Shown piece after piece: positions 1 to 7,698 of a stretch of 64,000 nt of DNA (the first letter of the stretch is position 1; each line of letters begins with the position of its first letter). This DNA is from CAYPNF01 sp964411985 (GTDB lineage: Bacteria; Verrucomicrobiota; Verrucomicrobiia; Limisphaerales; J093), in the NCBI GenBank assembly GCA_964411985.1, contig CAYPNF010000046.1, positions 1 through 64,000 of the forward strand. Reading direction: 5' to 3'. A program made the translations under genes and the position numbers. The notes under the pieces were generated by a model. That model saw only the letters and a program-made list of their open reading frames with translations. It was not told the DNA's origin and did not search any database.

Positions 1-271
1 GCGTGTCCGCGCGAACCTTGCGCGGCGGGATCATGCTCTCGAGGAGCACGGTCACCTTCTCCTCATCGAGGCCAACCCGGTGCGCGATCTCGGCGGCGGT
101 CTCGGGAGTGCGGGTCAGTTGACCGGCCAGCGAGGCCTCCTCATACGTGAACACAATCTTGATCAATTCGATTTCGACCTTGGAGGGTGTGCGCGTATAG
201 CCGGAGGGCAGCGCGTCCATGGCGTCTGCCAAGCGCTCGTAAACATCCACTGATGTGTTAATATTACTCAT
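1..271 (-). CDS. Ferredoxin-like protein, N-terminal part (cut by window edge)
   Basis: Only the first 90 residues are in the window. They begin MSNINTSVDVYERLADAMDA and form a small helical, winged-helix-like segment (LPSGYTRTPSKVEIELIKIV, then AEIAHRVGLDEEKVTVLLES). From memory this resembles the N-terminal helical domain placed before 4Fe-4S dicluster modules in some anaerobe ferredoxins; the iron-sulfur part itself would lie outside. The ATG at 271 has the best ribosome binding site of the cluster, AGGAGG a few bases upstream. It is the most downstream visible member of the minus-strand series that starts near 7.5 kb and lies 54 bp after the PFK-like gene. An electron-transfer role, for example feeding a radical-SAM activase, is inference. 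Confidence 0.6.
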   Translation of the reverse strand, partial: MSNINTSVDVYERLADAMDALPSGYTRTPSKVEIELIKIVFTYEEASLAGQLTRTPETAAEIAHRVGLDEEKVTVLLESMIPPRKVRADT

Positions 272-325
272 AATCCTCCTCGAAAGTCGCAGTTCTGGTT
301 GGTGATGATCCCTTCCTCAAAACCT

Positions 326-1441
326 TCACAATGGCGTTCCCAGGTAGATGCCCAACGAATGGGCGATACGCACGAATTCATTATTGGGAGGCACGGTTCT
401 GACTTGGTTGACCGCTTCCTTCAGGGGCAGAACCCGGATATCGGGCGGCACAAAGGCCATCATCACCGCAGTCTTGCCGGACTTTAATGACTCTACGGCT
501 CCCGCGCCGAAGGCCATGCCCAGTTGCTGGTCAACGGCAGTGGGATTCCCGCCCCTGGCCCAGGGACCAATGGCCAGCGGATAGAATTCTCCAGCGATTA
601 GCGATTGCAGTGTCTTTGCCGTGCGCTCCGCGGCCTGGCCGGATCGCTGACCGGAGGTATCGTCCTGACCTTGAGACGGAGAGCCACCACCGAACTTCGC
701 CCCTTCGGCCACCACGACCATCCCATAGGGCCGCCGGGGTGAGATCTTGTCCTTCAGCCGGGCTGCTACATGCTTCAGATCGCAGGGAATTTCAGGGATC
801 AGCACCGCATCGGCACGGGCGGCAATGCCAGCCTGCAGCGCAATCCAACCCGCCTGCTCCCCGGCGACCTCCACCACGGCAATTTTCCGCGCCGACCGGG
901 CCGCCTGGTAGGCCTTGTTCAGCATTTCAATGGTGACGCTCAGAGCGGTATTGAAGCCGAAGGAAACCGCCGTGCAGGCAATATCGTTCTCGATGGACCG
1001 GGGAATGCACACCGTATGGAGTCCTTTGAGATGCAGCTTGTAGAGGATCTCCAACCCTTGGTTGCCCACGGCGGAAATCAAGGCCTCGATGCCTTCGGCT
1101 TGGAGCCGCTTCAACAGTTTATCCGAGAGGTCGGCCGCTGCTTGATTCGTGGCGGGTGCATGAAAGGGATCGACCTGAGGTGCCTGGCCAAGGATCCCGC
1201 CGGTGGCGGGGTCGAGGTTCTCGACCAGTTCGAGGCTCAGGGGGACCAATCCCCCATTCGGATAACGCTCCGGGTGCAGCAGTCCTTCAAAACCGTCCCG
1301 GATACCGACCAGCTCCCATCCCAATTTACCTCCGGCCAAAGCCGCGCCCATCAGCACGGAATTCATCCCCGGGACGAAACCCGACCCGACGTTGATGGCA
1401 ACCCGTCGGTGATAACCTGCATGGCCCATTATTTTGATCAT
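326..1441 (-). CDS. 6-phosphofructokinase-family (PfkA fold) protein with altered catalytic motifs
   Basis: A 371-residue protein with the PfkA architecture: nucleotide loop VGSGFVPGMNSV (about 18-29), a region matching the GGDGS and TIDND signatures, VLIPE (213-217), and a late GPWARGGNP segment. Several residues differ from active PFKs. GGDGS reads VGNQG (125-129), so the phosphate/Mg-binding Asp is missing. TIDND reads SIEND (149-153), so the catalytic Asp is Glu. The VEVMGR sugar loop reads VEVAGE, and the His of GHIQRGG is Pro. ATG at 1441 is preferred over an upstream GTG at 1495 because GGAG lies about 7 nt before it and homology starts just after. It sits between a rhodanese and the ferredoxin-like gene. 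It may phosphorylate another substrate, use another phosphate donor, or be regulatory; ordinary glycolytic PFK activity looks unlikely. Confidence 0.75.
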   Translation of the reverse strand: MIKIMGHAGYHRRVAINVGSGFVPGMNSVLMGAALAGGKLGWELVGIRDGFEGLLHPERYPNGGLVPLSLELVENLDPATGGILGQAPQVDPFHAPATNQAAADLSDKLLKRLQAEGIEALISAVGNQGLEILYKLHLKGLHTVCIPRSIENDIACTAVSFGFNTALSVTIEMLNKAYQAARSARKIAVVEVAGEQAGWIALQAGIAARADAVLIPEIPCDLKHVAARLKDKISPRRPYGMVVVAEGAKFGGGSPSQGQDDTSGQRSGQAAERTAKTLQSLIAGEFYPLAIGPWARGGNPTAVDQQLGMAFGAGAVESLKSGKTAVMMAFVPPDIRVLPLKEAVNQVRTVPPNNEFVRIAHSLGIYLGTPL

Positions 1442-1565
1442 AAAATGTCTCCTGTGCCTTTCATGTGTGTTTGAACGCATCGCCCGCCACTCCACCGATG
1501 ATGAGGGGTTTCACAATGTGAATCCGGGCAGTTCTTGTTCTTGTTTGCGGATTCAATTTGTCATT

Positions 1566-1883
1566 TCAAGAGTGCTGCTTTTCCAGGGGCAGGCCGGCTT
1601 TTCGCCAACCGAGCATGTGCCCGTCCAAGAGTGTTGTATTGCGATATCCATAGGTGGCCAAAAGGCACTTTGCTATCATGGCGCGCGGGCCATGCTCACA
1701 CGTGATGACCAGTTCGGAATCCTTGTTCTGGGGCAAGCGAGCCTTCTTCAGCAGAATCTTTAGTATCGGCGCGTGGATGGCCCCCGCGATGTGGCCGCGT
1801 TTGAACTCAAACCCGCTACGCGCGTCGAGAACAACCGGCGCGCTGTTCGAATTGATCCGTTGTGTCAATTCACTGGCTTCCAT
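1566..1883 (-). CDS. Single-domain rhodanese (sulfurtransferase)
   Basis: A 105-residue single rhodanese domain. The substrate Asp/Arg motif LDARSGFEFKRGHIAGA (19-35) leads to an active-site loop CEHGPRA with the persulfide-forming Cys at 62. Rhodaneses carry sulfane sulfur on this Cys and pass it to cyanide, sulfite or protein acceptors. There is no signal peptide, so it should be cytoplasmic. It lies downstream of the glycyl radical enzyme and upstream of the PFK-like gene on the same strand. With the second rhodanese at 5067-5591, the sulfinate-desulfinase homologue and the C_GCAxxG_C_C protein, it supports a sulfur-handling role for the whole cluster. Function in that pathway is inferred from neighbours only. 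Confidence 0.85.
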   Translation of the reverse strand: MEASELTQRINSNSAPVVLDARSGFEFKRGHIAGAIHAPILKILLKKARLPQNKDSELVITCEHGPRAMIAKCLLATYGYRNTTLLDGHMLGWRKAGLPLEKQHS

Positions 1884-2047
1884 GGTAGTACTTCATTCAG
1901 TTCGGCCCCGGCCTCAGCGTTGCGGCTGCCTGGATGATTTCCTGAGGAGAGCAGAGCCTTCGGGCCGCTCGAGCCCGCTCTCTGCTTTCTTTGCGGGCCC
2001 CTGTCCTTCGCTGAGTTGTACTGGTTTGGTTCATGACCAACGGGATT

Positions 2048-2083
2048 CCGGCATGGCGCGGCTAAAATGCCACGCCATGCCGG
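2048..2083 (-). terminator. Perfect 11-bp stem-loop after the glycyl radical enzyme gene
   Basis: CCGGCATGGCG (2048-2058) pairs perfectly with CGCCATGCCGG (2073-2083) around a 14-nt loop. It starts 15 bp past the GRE stop codon. No T-run follows on the minus strand, so it may be a partial terminator, an mRNA-end stabiliser or a processing site rather than a strong intrinsic terminator. The rest of the 214-bp gap to the rhodanese has no gene I can support. Confidence 0.5.
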
Positions 2084-2097
2084 CGATCCGCTGCGGT

Positions 2098-4527
2098 TCA
2101 GCACTTGCCGAAACTTTGCAGGGTCCGTTCGATGATCTCGTTCTGCACGCCCACGTGCAGCTTGGTGAAGAACGCGCTGAACCCGGCCACCCGGACCACC
2201 AGGTCGCGGTATTTTTCCGGGTGCTTCTGAGCGTCCCTGAGGATCTCGGTGTTCAGCACATTGAACTGAATGTGATAGCCACCGTTTTCGAACAGGGTTC
2301 TGATCAGTTGCTGCACATTTTCCCTGCCTTTGCGGGTCTTGAGCTGATCGGGCGGGAGCTTCATGTTCATGTGCGTGGCACACCACTTCACCGCATCATT
2401 GCTCTTGGCGGCCGACATCACCAGCGCGGTGGGACCGTTGACATCGGTTCCCGGCATGGCCGAGAGACTTCCGTCGGTGAGCGCCACCCCGGCTTTCTTG
2501 CCGTTCGGCAGCGCGCCGGTCGCCATGCCCATCGGGTTGTGGACACTCTTGGTGTATTGGTCGAGCGAGGACTTGATGTCCTTGCTGATGTAGTTGCCAC
2601 CGCCATCCACATTGTTGAACGCCGTCAGGATGCTGTCGTTCACCCGGCGGAGAAGTGCGTTCACTTCAGGGATGTCGTTGCCGTGTTTGGGTGCTTCGAA
2701 GCACATCCTGCCGACCTTCTCGTATTCGCCCTCGAAGTTGGCCGCGAGGGCCTTCTTCAGCTCGGCCATGGTCAGCTTCTTGTCGTCGAACACCAGTTTC
2801 TTCACGGCCATCAGCGAGTTGGCGGCATCCACGCCGGCAACGGAGATCTGTGCAACGGTGTAGTAGTTGGCCCCACCGTCCCAGACTTCTTTACCGGTCT
2901 CGATGCACCCCTTGGTCAGGATGGAGCGCCAGGCGACCGGCATGACCTCGGCGTTCAGCATACTCGCGATCCAGGCACCCCGGCGGAGAGTATCCTCACA
3001 GAATTGAAGCTGCTTTTCAAAGGCCGCGTACAATTCTTCGAAGTTCTTGAAGTCCTCGGGATTGCCGGTCTTGGGTCCGATCTGCTTCTTGGTTCGGGGA
3101 TCAAAGCCATCGTTCATTGTCAACTCGATCACCTTGCCCAGGTTGGGTTGGCCTTCCACAGGGTGGCCGGTCTCGTAGGGGATGTAGCTCCCCACGCAGG
3201 CGCCGACACAGGTGCGCCGGGCTTTCCCCAACGGGAGATGGCCATTCCTTTCGGTGTAGCCCCAGAGATGCAGGGCCCGCTTGAACATCACCTCAGCATT
3301 CAGGAACTGTGGCATGCCCACACCGGTGTCGATGACATCGAAGCATTTTTCGATCAGCTTGCCCGGGGTTTGCGGGGTGACGGCACAAGACAGCGGTGGC
3401 TGGGGCAAAGCCAGGTATTCGCAGGCATCGAGGATCACATAGTCCATTTCCGCGGTCGCGTCTTGACCCTCCTCGGTGTAGCCGCCCAGCGTGATGCTTT
3501 GGCCCAGGTCGGCCGAGTTCTGCTTGGCGACGGCCTCGCCGTAGTAGTAGCTGATCTCGTTCAGCTTAATCGAGAGGTTCTCGAACATGAAGACCGCATC
3601 ATCATAGGTGACGAGCCCGGCGGCCTTGTCGCGCTGGTAGTAGGGCTCGAGGTTCTGACCCAGGAAGGCTTCGGAGTAGCCGCAGCCGACCTGCTCGATC
3701 TCCGCGACGATGTGACAGAGGAAGTGGCACTGCATGGCCTCTCTCAGATTCCGGGCCGGGTGCTCGGGAACCCACTCGCAGGTTTCGGCAATGGCGATCA
3801 ACTCGGCCTTGCGGGTAGCGTCCTTTTCTTTTGCCGCCATCTCCCGGGCTAGCTCGGCATATCGGTGAGACAGGCGGATGATGGCCTTCATGACGATTTG
3901 GCAGGCCTCGTAGAAGTAGAGCTTGGAGGTGTTGGGAAGCCGCATCTCGAGGGCCATCTGGCGTTCCTTGACGTCCTTGATGATGCTGGCGAGACCCTGT
4001 TGGAAGACCATGGGGTAGTTGAGGTTGCCGCCGCCTCCGGGCCAGCTGAAGAACTCGGCGATGAGGCCGGCCTGATAGACCGGGCGGGGGTCAAAACCAT
4101 ACCGCTTCTCGAAAATCTCGAGCACCCGCGGACGCATGGAGCGCTTTTCCCAGTATTTGATGACCCACTCGTTGGCCTTCCGGTCCTCCGGGGTCTTCGA
4201 TTTCTCAACGGTGTTCTCTTCCTTCATCCAATCCACGTTCCATTCCGGGAACGTGTAGATGCCGTTGACGCTGCCTGCCATGGCGCCGACGAAGAGATTG
4301 TCGTCAATATACAGTTTCTTCCGCTCCAGCAGGGCGGCGAGGAACTTGGCCCGGCGGAGGATCTGCGGATCTCCGGCAGTCTCGTCATAAACCTCGGCCA
4401 TGATCCTGACCCGCTCGAAATCGACCTCGTAAGGAGTTGATCTGAGCTGCTCTTTCAGCCGGTCAATTCGCGCTTTATCGGCTTTGACCCGGGCTGTGGC
4501 CTGCGTTGCTTCTTTGGTTGCTGTCAT
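2098..4527 (-). CDS. Glycyl radical enzyme with atypical CVGAC active-site loop
   Basis: A 809-residue protein of the pyruvate formate-lyase/glycyl radical superfamily. The C-terminal radical motif RVAGFSAFF (Gly about 782) and the PFL-type body are clear, including LSCAVTPQTPGKLIEKCFDV, then CIETGKEVWDGGANYYTVAQ near the middle of the second half. The active-site loop reads RTCVGACVGSY with Cys at about 440 and 444. Dehydratases and lyases such as CutC, glycerol dehydratase and isethionate lyase carry CVE there; the Glu two residues after the Cys is Gly here, so acid/base chemistry should differ. ATG at 4527 is chosen over a GTG at 4683 because alignable sequence starts there; the ribosome binding site is weak. 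No radical-SAM activase is visible; it should lie left of the window. Substrate unknown; neighbours suggest an organosulfur compound (inference). Confidence 0.93.
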   Translation of the reverse strand: MTATKEATQATARVKADKARIDRLKEQLRSTPYEVDFERVRIMAEVYDETAGDPQILRRAKFLAALLERKKLYIDDNLFVGAMAGSVNGIYTFPEWNVDWMKEENTVEKSKTPEDRKANEWVIKYWEKRSMRPRVLEIFEKRYGFDPRPVYQAGLIAEFFSWPGGGGNLNYPMVFQQGLASIIKDVKERQMALEMRLPNTSKLYFYEACQIVMKAIIRLSHRYAELAREMAAKEKDATRKAELIAIAETCEWVPEHPARNLREAMQCHFLCHIVAEIEQVGCGYSEAFLGQNLEPYYQRDKAAGLVTYDDAVFMFENLSIKLNEISYYYGEAVAKQNSADLGQSITLGGYTEEGQDATAEMDYVILDACEYLALPQPPLSCAVTPQTPGKLIEKCFDVIDTGVGMPQFLNAEVMFKRALHLWGYTERNGHLPLGKARRTCVGACVGSYIPYETGHPVEGQPNLGKVIELTMNDGFDPRTKKQIGPKTGNPEDFKNFEELYAAFEKQLQFCEDTLRRGAWIASMLNAEVMPVAWRSILTKGCIETGKEVWDGGANYYTVAQISVAGVDAANSLMAVKKLVFDDKKLTMAELKKALAANFEGEYEKVGRMCFEAPKHGNDIPEVNALLRRVNDSILTAFNNVDGGGNYISKDIKSSLDQYTKSVHNPMGMATGALPNGKKAGVALTDGSLSAMPGTDVNGPTALVMSAAKSNDAVKWCATHMNMKLPPDQLKTRKGRENVQQLIRTLFENGGYHIQFNVLNTEILRDAQKHPEKYRDLVVRVAGFSAFFTKLHVGVQNEIIERTLQSFGKC

Positions 4528-4686
4528 AGTGCTTGTTTCTTGATTTACGTTGTTCTTGTTCGTTTGTTCGTTGGCTCGTTCCAGTATTACTGGCCTGCCG
4601 GCCCAGACGATTCGCCGGCCACTCCGACATTGCTCTTGTCCCTCATCGGTTCTTTCGTGTTCCCATGATGCTGCTCCTACCACCCC

Positions 4687-5070
4687 TCAGTCGGCATCGT
4701 TCGTCTCGCATGTGGTCGATGACGTCCTTGAATCGTCCGTGTCATCCTTCCCCTCGAGCAGTTCCGCCGCCTCGGCAACACAATCAGAGCAGGGGTGCTT
4801 CTTGGCTGCGCGAATCTCCTTGCAGTAGAGCGAGCCTAGACGCACCGCAAAGGCCGCCTTCAACTCTTCCGCCCGGTTGGGCGCAAGCTGACAGGCGGCA
4901 TAAATGGCGCCGCAGAGCCCATCGGGTGCCCGGCCGGCGCCCGCGGGTTTCAGGTCGGCAAGCGTGATTGCGCTCTCACCAAACACTTCGCGCCAGGCAT
5001 GCAGCACGGACTGGGCACAGTTGAGTCGATCCGGCGGCTGCCGGAACACTTTCAAGGCGTGTTCCTTCAT
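4687..5070 (-). CDS. C_GCAxxG_C_C family protein
   Basis: A 127-residue cysteine-patterned protein: LNCAQSVL near the N-terminus, AGRAPDGLCGAIYAAC in the middle and HPCSDCV towards the end, the spacing that names the C_GCAxxG_C_C family. Members are thought to bind a redox-active metal or cluster and often sit beside oxidoreductases of anaerobes; their biochemical role is not settled. The start ATG overlaps the stop of the upstream rhodanese as ATGA (5067-5070), so the two are probably translationally coupled. The C-terminal 15 residues (DDTDDSRTSSTTCETNDAD) are low complexity. It precedes the glycyl radical enzyme by 159 bp. Confidence 0.85.
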   Translation of the reverse strand: MKEHALKVFRQPPDRLNCAQSVLHAWREVFGESAITLADLKPAGAGRAPDGLCGAIYAACQLAPNRAEELKAAFAVRLGSLYCKEIRAAKKHPCSDCVAEAAELLEGKDDTDDSRTSSTTCETNDAD

Positions 5071-5591
5071 AGTTTATCCGGCTTAGGCAACACCATCCGT
5101 TCAGGCGTGAGCTTCTTGGTCCACGGACAGCCCGAATTCTTCCATCCGTCCTTCAGTGGCTGCGCTTTAGCCACGGCGTCCGAGTCCGCATTGGCATCGC
5201 CCTCCATGCCATCAACGATGTTGTAAACGTTCTTGAATCCGGCCTTAGCGAGGAAGTTGGCAGCGATGGCACTGCGGCCACCAGAGCGGCACATGACCAT
5301 CAGCGTGTCGTCGGGCTTTGCCAGCGTTTGTACTCTGGAGACGAAATCCTGCAGTGGTTTCATGGGGTACTGTTCCTTCTCCGCGTCCCAATTATAGCTC
5401 TGGGAGGCAACCGGGATCTTCCACGCCATGGTCGGATGCCCGACAAACAGGTATTCTTCGGGAGTGCGGACGTCGATGATCTTCACTTGATCCGGCGCGG
5501 CCTTCCACTTCTCGTAGGCTTCCTTCGCCGTCACGTAGAGTCCCAGCACGGTTTGTTTTCCTTGAGGTAGATTCGGTTTTGGATCGGTCAT
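5067..5591 (-). CDS. Rhodanese-domain protein
   Basis: A 174-residue rhodanese-like protein with IIDVRTPEEYLFVGHP (about 38-53) and active-site loop CRSGGRSA, persulfide Cys at 101. It has a longer loop between the substrate motif and the active site (residues 55-90) and a C-terminal tail with one Cys (NSGCPWTKK) that could act as a resolving or acceptor thiol. I start it at ATG 5591 rather than the GTG at 5708: the upstream extension would translate two perfect palindromes at 5663-5704 and is Arg/Ala-rich without resemblance to rhodaneses. No signal peptide. It overlaps the next gene by 4 bp and follows the DszB-like gene by 170 bp. Confidence 0.85.
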   Translation of the reverse strand: MTDPKPNLPQGKQTVLGLYVTAKEAYEKWKAAPDQVKIIDVRTPEEYLFVGHPTMAWKIPVASQSYNWDAEKEQYPMKPLQDFVSRVQTLAKPDDTLMVMCRSGGRSAIAANFLAKAGFKNVYNIVDGMEGDANADSDAVAKAQPLKDGWKNSGCPWTKKLTPERMVLPKPDKL

Positions 5592-5662
5592 AATTGCATT
5601 GCTTGTTTGGTTCACTCTCAGCGCCAGGGCACCTCGACGGGCTTTCTCTCTGGAAGGTGGTT

Positions 5663-5704
5663 GGCCTCGCGCTGCGAGGCCGTGCGCTCGCAGCGCGAGC
5701 GCAC
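5663..5704. repeat. Two abutting perfect palindromes (REP-like)
   Basis: GGCCTCGC/GCGAGGCC (5663-5670 and 5674-5681, loop GCT) is followed at once by GTGCGCTCGC/GCGAGCGCAC (5682-5691 and 5695-5704, loop AGC). Both stems are perfect with 3-nt loops. They lie between the DszB-like gene and the rhodanese. They look like a REP/BIME-type intergenic element or an mRNA stabiliser; no T-run follows, so a terminator is less likely. Confidence 0.65.
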
Positions 5705-5761
5705 CCACCTGAATAGTTCTTAGGGAGCAAGGCTCAGAGCTTCACTCGAGCTTTCTCCCAG

Positions 5762-7006
5762 CTACCCCATCCGCTGCGACGACTTCAGTAGTTCAGTCGC
5801 GCTAGGGAGTTTTCCCTTGGTTGCTTTCTGCCACTTTTGTTCGAGCAGTTCTTTGGCCGCCTGCTCCAGGAACTCCGGCGCCGCCCACTTGTACACGTCG
5901 AAGTCGTTCTTGATGTAGCCGTGCTTCAGCATAAAGTCCTTCCCGATCTCGACGGAGGCCAGGTTCTGAGGCGACAGGTTGGGCACCATGTCCACACGTT
6001 CGATGCCATAGAACGTGTCCACGGGGTCTAGGTAGTAGGTCTGCTTGTCGAGGATCTCAGCCGCAGCGCGTTTGTTCTCGTTGGCCCAGCGCCCCACTCG
6101 AATCATGCCTTTCATGAAGGCAACGGCGAGTTCGGGGTGCTTCTCGGCCATCACGTCCGTGCATGTGATCGCGGCCGGGATGTTGGCTACCTGCAGGCGC
6201 CAGTCCGAATACCGCGAGAGATCCTCGACCGCCGCAAACTTCCCCGTGGCTTCCTGAAGATACTGAAAAACCTTGCTCTGGGTATAGATCGCGTCGACAA
6301 CGCCTTTTTCCAGAGCGGTCTCCAACGGACGGAACGCCAAGTCGTTCTTATGGTCACGCTGCAACCACAGATCCGTTGGGTTGATCAGGGGCTCCAGCAT
6401 CCTGGGGTCGTTGTACCAGTCATCTGCGTAAGGGAACTCCACGAGCTGGATGTCGGCCATGGTCATGTCGTTCATCATCAGCATCAGCTCGATGCCCTGA
6501 TGCTCCTGGATGCGCCACCAATCGTTCTTGATCTTGTTCATGCTCTTGGAGATGCCGATCTTCTTTCCTTTCAGATCCTTCATACGGAAGATCTTGTCCT
6601 TGGCGCGCACCATCATGCACCCGCCTTCGTGTGGCACGTGCGTCACTCCCAGCAGCCGGGTCCGGCGGAGGTCCGCGTGAACCTGGATGGGCGGGAACAG
6701 GCCGCCGAAGCGGATCAGGTTTTCCTGGTTGTGGATGTAGTGGGGGTAGAAGTCGGTCTCGCGGGTGTTGCGGAAATAGTCGTACTTCACGCCGATCTTT
6801 TTGTACTCCTCCCGGGTCCAACCCAGCTCTTGGTCCACGTTGCTGGCCGAGATGAGCGGACAATTGGTGTAGTACACCTCTTTCCAATTGATTGGAATGA
6901 CGTTCAATTTCGTGTTTTCGAACGTCGTTTCTTTGACTTTTGCCTTGGAGAGATCTTCCGGTGAGCAGGCGGTCGGATCGCCACTCTTTTTTTTCTCGTT
7001 TGCCAT
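5762..7006 (-). CDS. DszB-like sulfinate desulfinase homologue
   Basis: A 414-residue cytoplasmic protein with the periplasmic-binding-protein type 2 fold (NMT1/ThiY-like), but it matches the Rhodococcus desulfinase DszB, which cleaves 2'-hydroxybiphenyl-2-sulfinate to an arene and sulfite. From memory of DszB, its Cys27, His60, Arg70 and Gly73 sit in SNCP and a stretch ending TRFGG. Here YYTNCP gives Cys49, PHYIHNQENLIRFGG gives His89, Arg99 and Gly102, with the same His-to-Arg spacing of 10. Shared flanks include RTRLLGVT versus RTRLLGIT, LKGKKIGIS versus LAGRRIGVS, and KWAAPEFL versus QWAAPEFL near the C-terminus. No signal peptide or lipobox is present, which argues against a transporter binding protein. 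The middle region differs, so the substrate is probably not a biphenyl. It heads the sulfur cluster. Confidence 0.75.
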   Translation of the reverse strand: MANEKKKSGDPTACSPEDLSKAKVKETTFENTKLNVIPINWKEVYYTNCPLISASNVDQELGWTREEYKKIGVKYDYFRNTRETDFYPHYIHNQENLIRFGGLFPPIQVHADLRRTRLLGVTHVPHEGGCMMVRAKDKIFRMKDLKGKKIGISKSMNKIKNDWWRIQEHQGIELMLMMNDMTMADIQLVEFPYADDWYNDPRMLEPLINPTDLWLQRDHKNDLAFRPLETALEKGVVDAIYTQSKVFQYLQEATGKFAAVEDLSRYSDWRLQVANIPAAITCTDVMAEKHPELAVAFMKGMIRVGRWANENKRAAAEILDKQTYYLDPVDTFYGIERVDMVPNLSPQNLASVEIGKDFMLKHGYIKNDFDVYKWAAPEFLEQAAKELLEQKWQKATKGKLPSATELLKSSQRMG

Positions 7007-7100
7007 AATTAGGTTTGTCTTTCGATTCTTTGCGTGTCACCAGACCGGCGGTGATGACGTTTGTTCGTAGACCAGGCCCGGCCGCCTGGCTAAAAGGGCT

Positions 7101-7481
7101 TCAGGGCTCGTTCTTGACAGCCTTGCTGATCGCTTCCAGGACCCACTGCCCGGGATCCGTTTTGCGGAAGTAGGCCGCACAACCCGACGCTTCCGCTTCC
7201 GCCCGCAGCTCGGGGTCATCGTGCGCGGTGATGAAGACCACCGGGGTCCCATCATGAACGGCGGCGAGTCTCCGGCTCAGTTCCAGGCCTGACATCCCCC
7301 CAAGCTGGATATCGAGCAGCAGGCAGTCATACTTCGGATGCTTGGTGTCAGCGAGGAGGGCCTCGGCGGATAGATATGTTATCGGCTGAAAGTGAGCCGC
7401 TCGCAGCAAGCGGCTCATGGAACGGCAAACGCATTCATCATCGTCCACGACTGCGACATAGATGTTTGGGCGATTGTCCAT
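7101..7481 (-). CDS. Stand-alone response-regulator receiver protein
   Basis: A 126-residue single REC domain: acidic pocket VVDDDE (11-16), phospho-acceptor Asp57 in LLLDIQ, Thr in FITAHDD and Lys in YFRKTD. There is no output domain, so it should act by protein contact, as CheY/Spo0F-type proteins or as an input to a hybrid relay. The ATG at 7481 is preferred; a TTG at 7505 would add eight residues. It is the first gene of the minus-strand cluster, 94 bp before the DszB-like gene. Whether it belongs to that operon is uncertain. Confidence 0.88.
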   Translation of the reverse strand: MDNRPNIYVAVVDDDECVCRSMSRLLRAAHFQPITYLSAEALLADTKHPKYDCLLLDIQLGGMSGLELSRRLAAVHDGTPVVFITAHDDPELRAEAEASGCAAYFRKTDPGQWVLEAISKAVKNEP

Positions 7482-7579
7482 GAAATATGGTGAACGGTAG
7501 GGCAAACGAACCCCAGATGGATAGAGTCCCTTTAGGGACGGTCTTGCTGCTCACCTTGATGTCGCCCTCCAACCTTTGA

Positions 7580-7624
7580 GGCCGAAGGTTCCCTTTTCGG
7601 CCCGATGCCGACATCGGCATCGGG
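7580..7624. repeat. Overlapping stem-loops between divergent genes
   Basis: GGCCGAA (7580-7586) pairs with TTCGGCC (7596-7602), and CCCGATGCCGA (7601-7611) pairs perfectly with TCGGCATCGGG (7614-7624). The two stems share two bases, so they are alternative folds or a compound palindrome. They lie in the 250-bp gap between the divergent receiver gene and the large repeat protein. A smaller GTCCC/GGGAC hairpin lies near 7525-7540. Confidence 0.5.
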
Positions 7625-7698
7625 GGTTATTGCCATTTGTCAGTCGGGTTCTGGGTGGGTGCGTTTGCAGCCGTCCATTTTGCCCGTTCTTCCCGTTC

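Noticed and set aside
1654..3852. A 732-codon plus-strand frame opposite the glycyl radical enzyme
   Set aside because: It lies antisense to a well-supported gene, has no recognisable domain and arises from codon bias on the other strand.
5592..5708. N-terminal extension of the rhodanese to GTG 5708
   Set aside because: It would translate two perfect palindromes and gives an Arg/Ala-rich sequence unlike rhodaneses.
5762..7006. Annotation as an ABC transporter substrate-binding protein
   Set aside because: No signal peptide or lipobox, no permease or ATPase nearby, and the DszB catalytic positions are kept; the fold is shared but the role is probably enzymatic.
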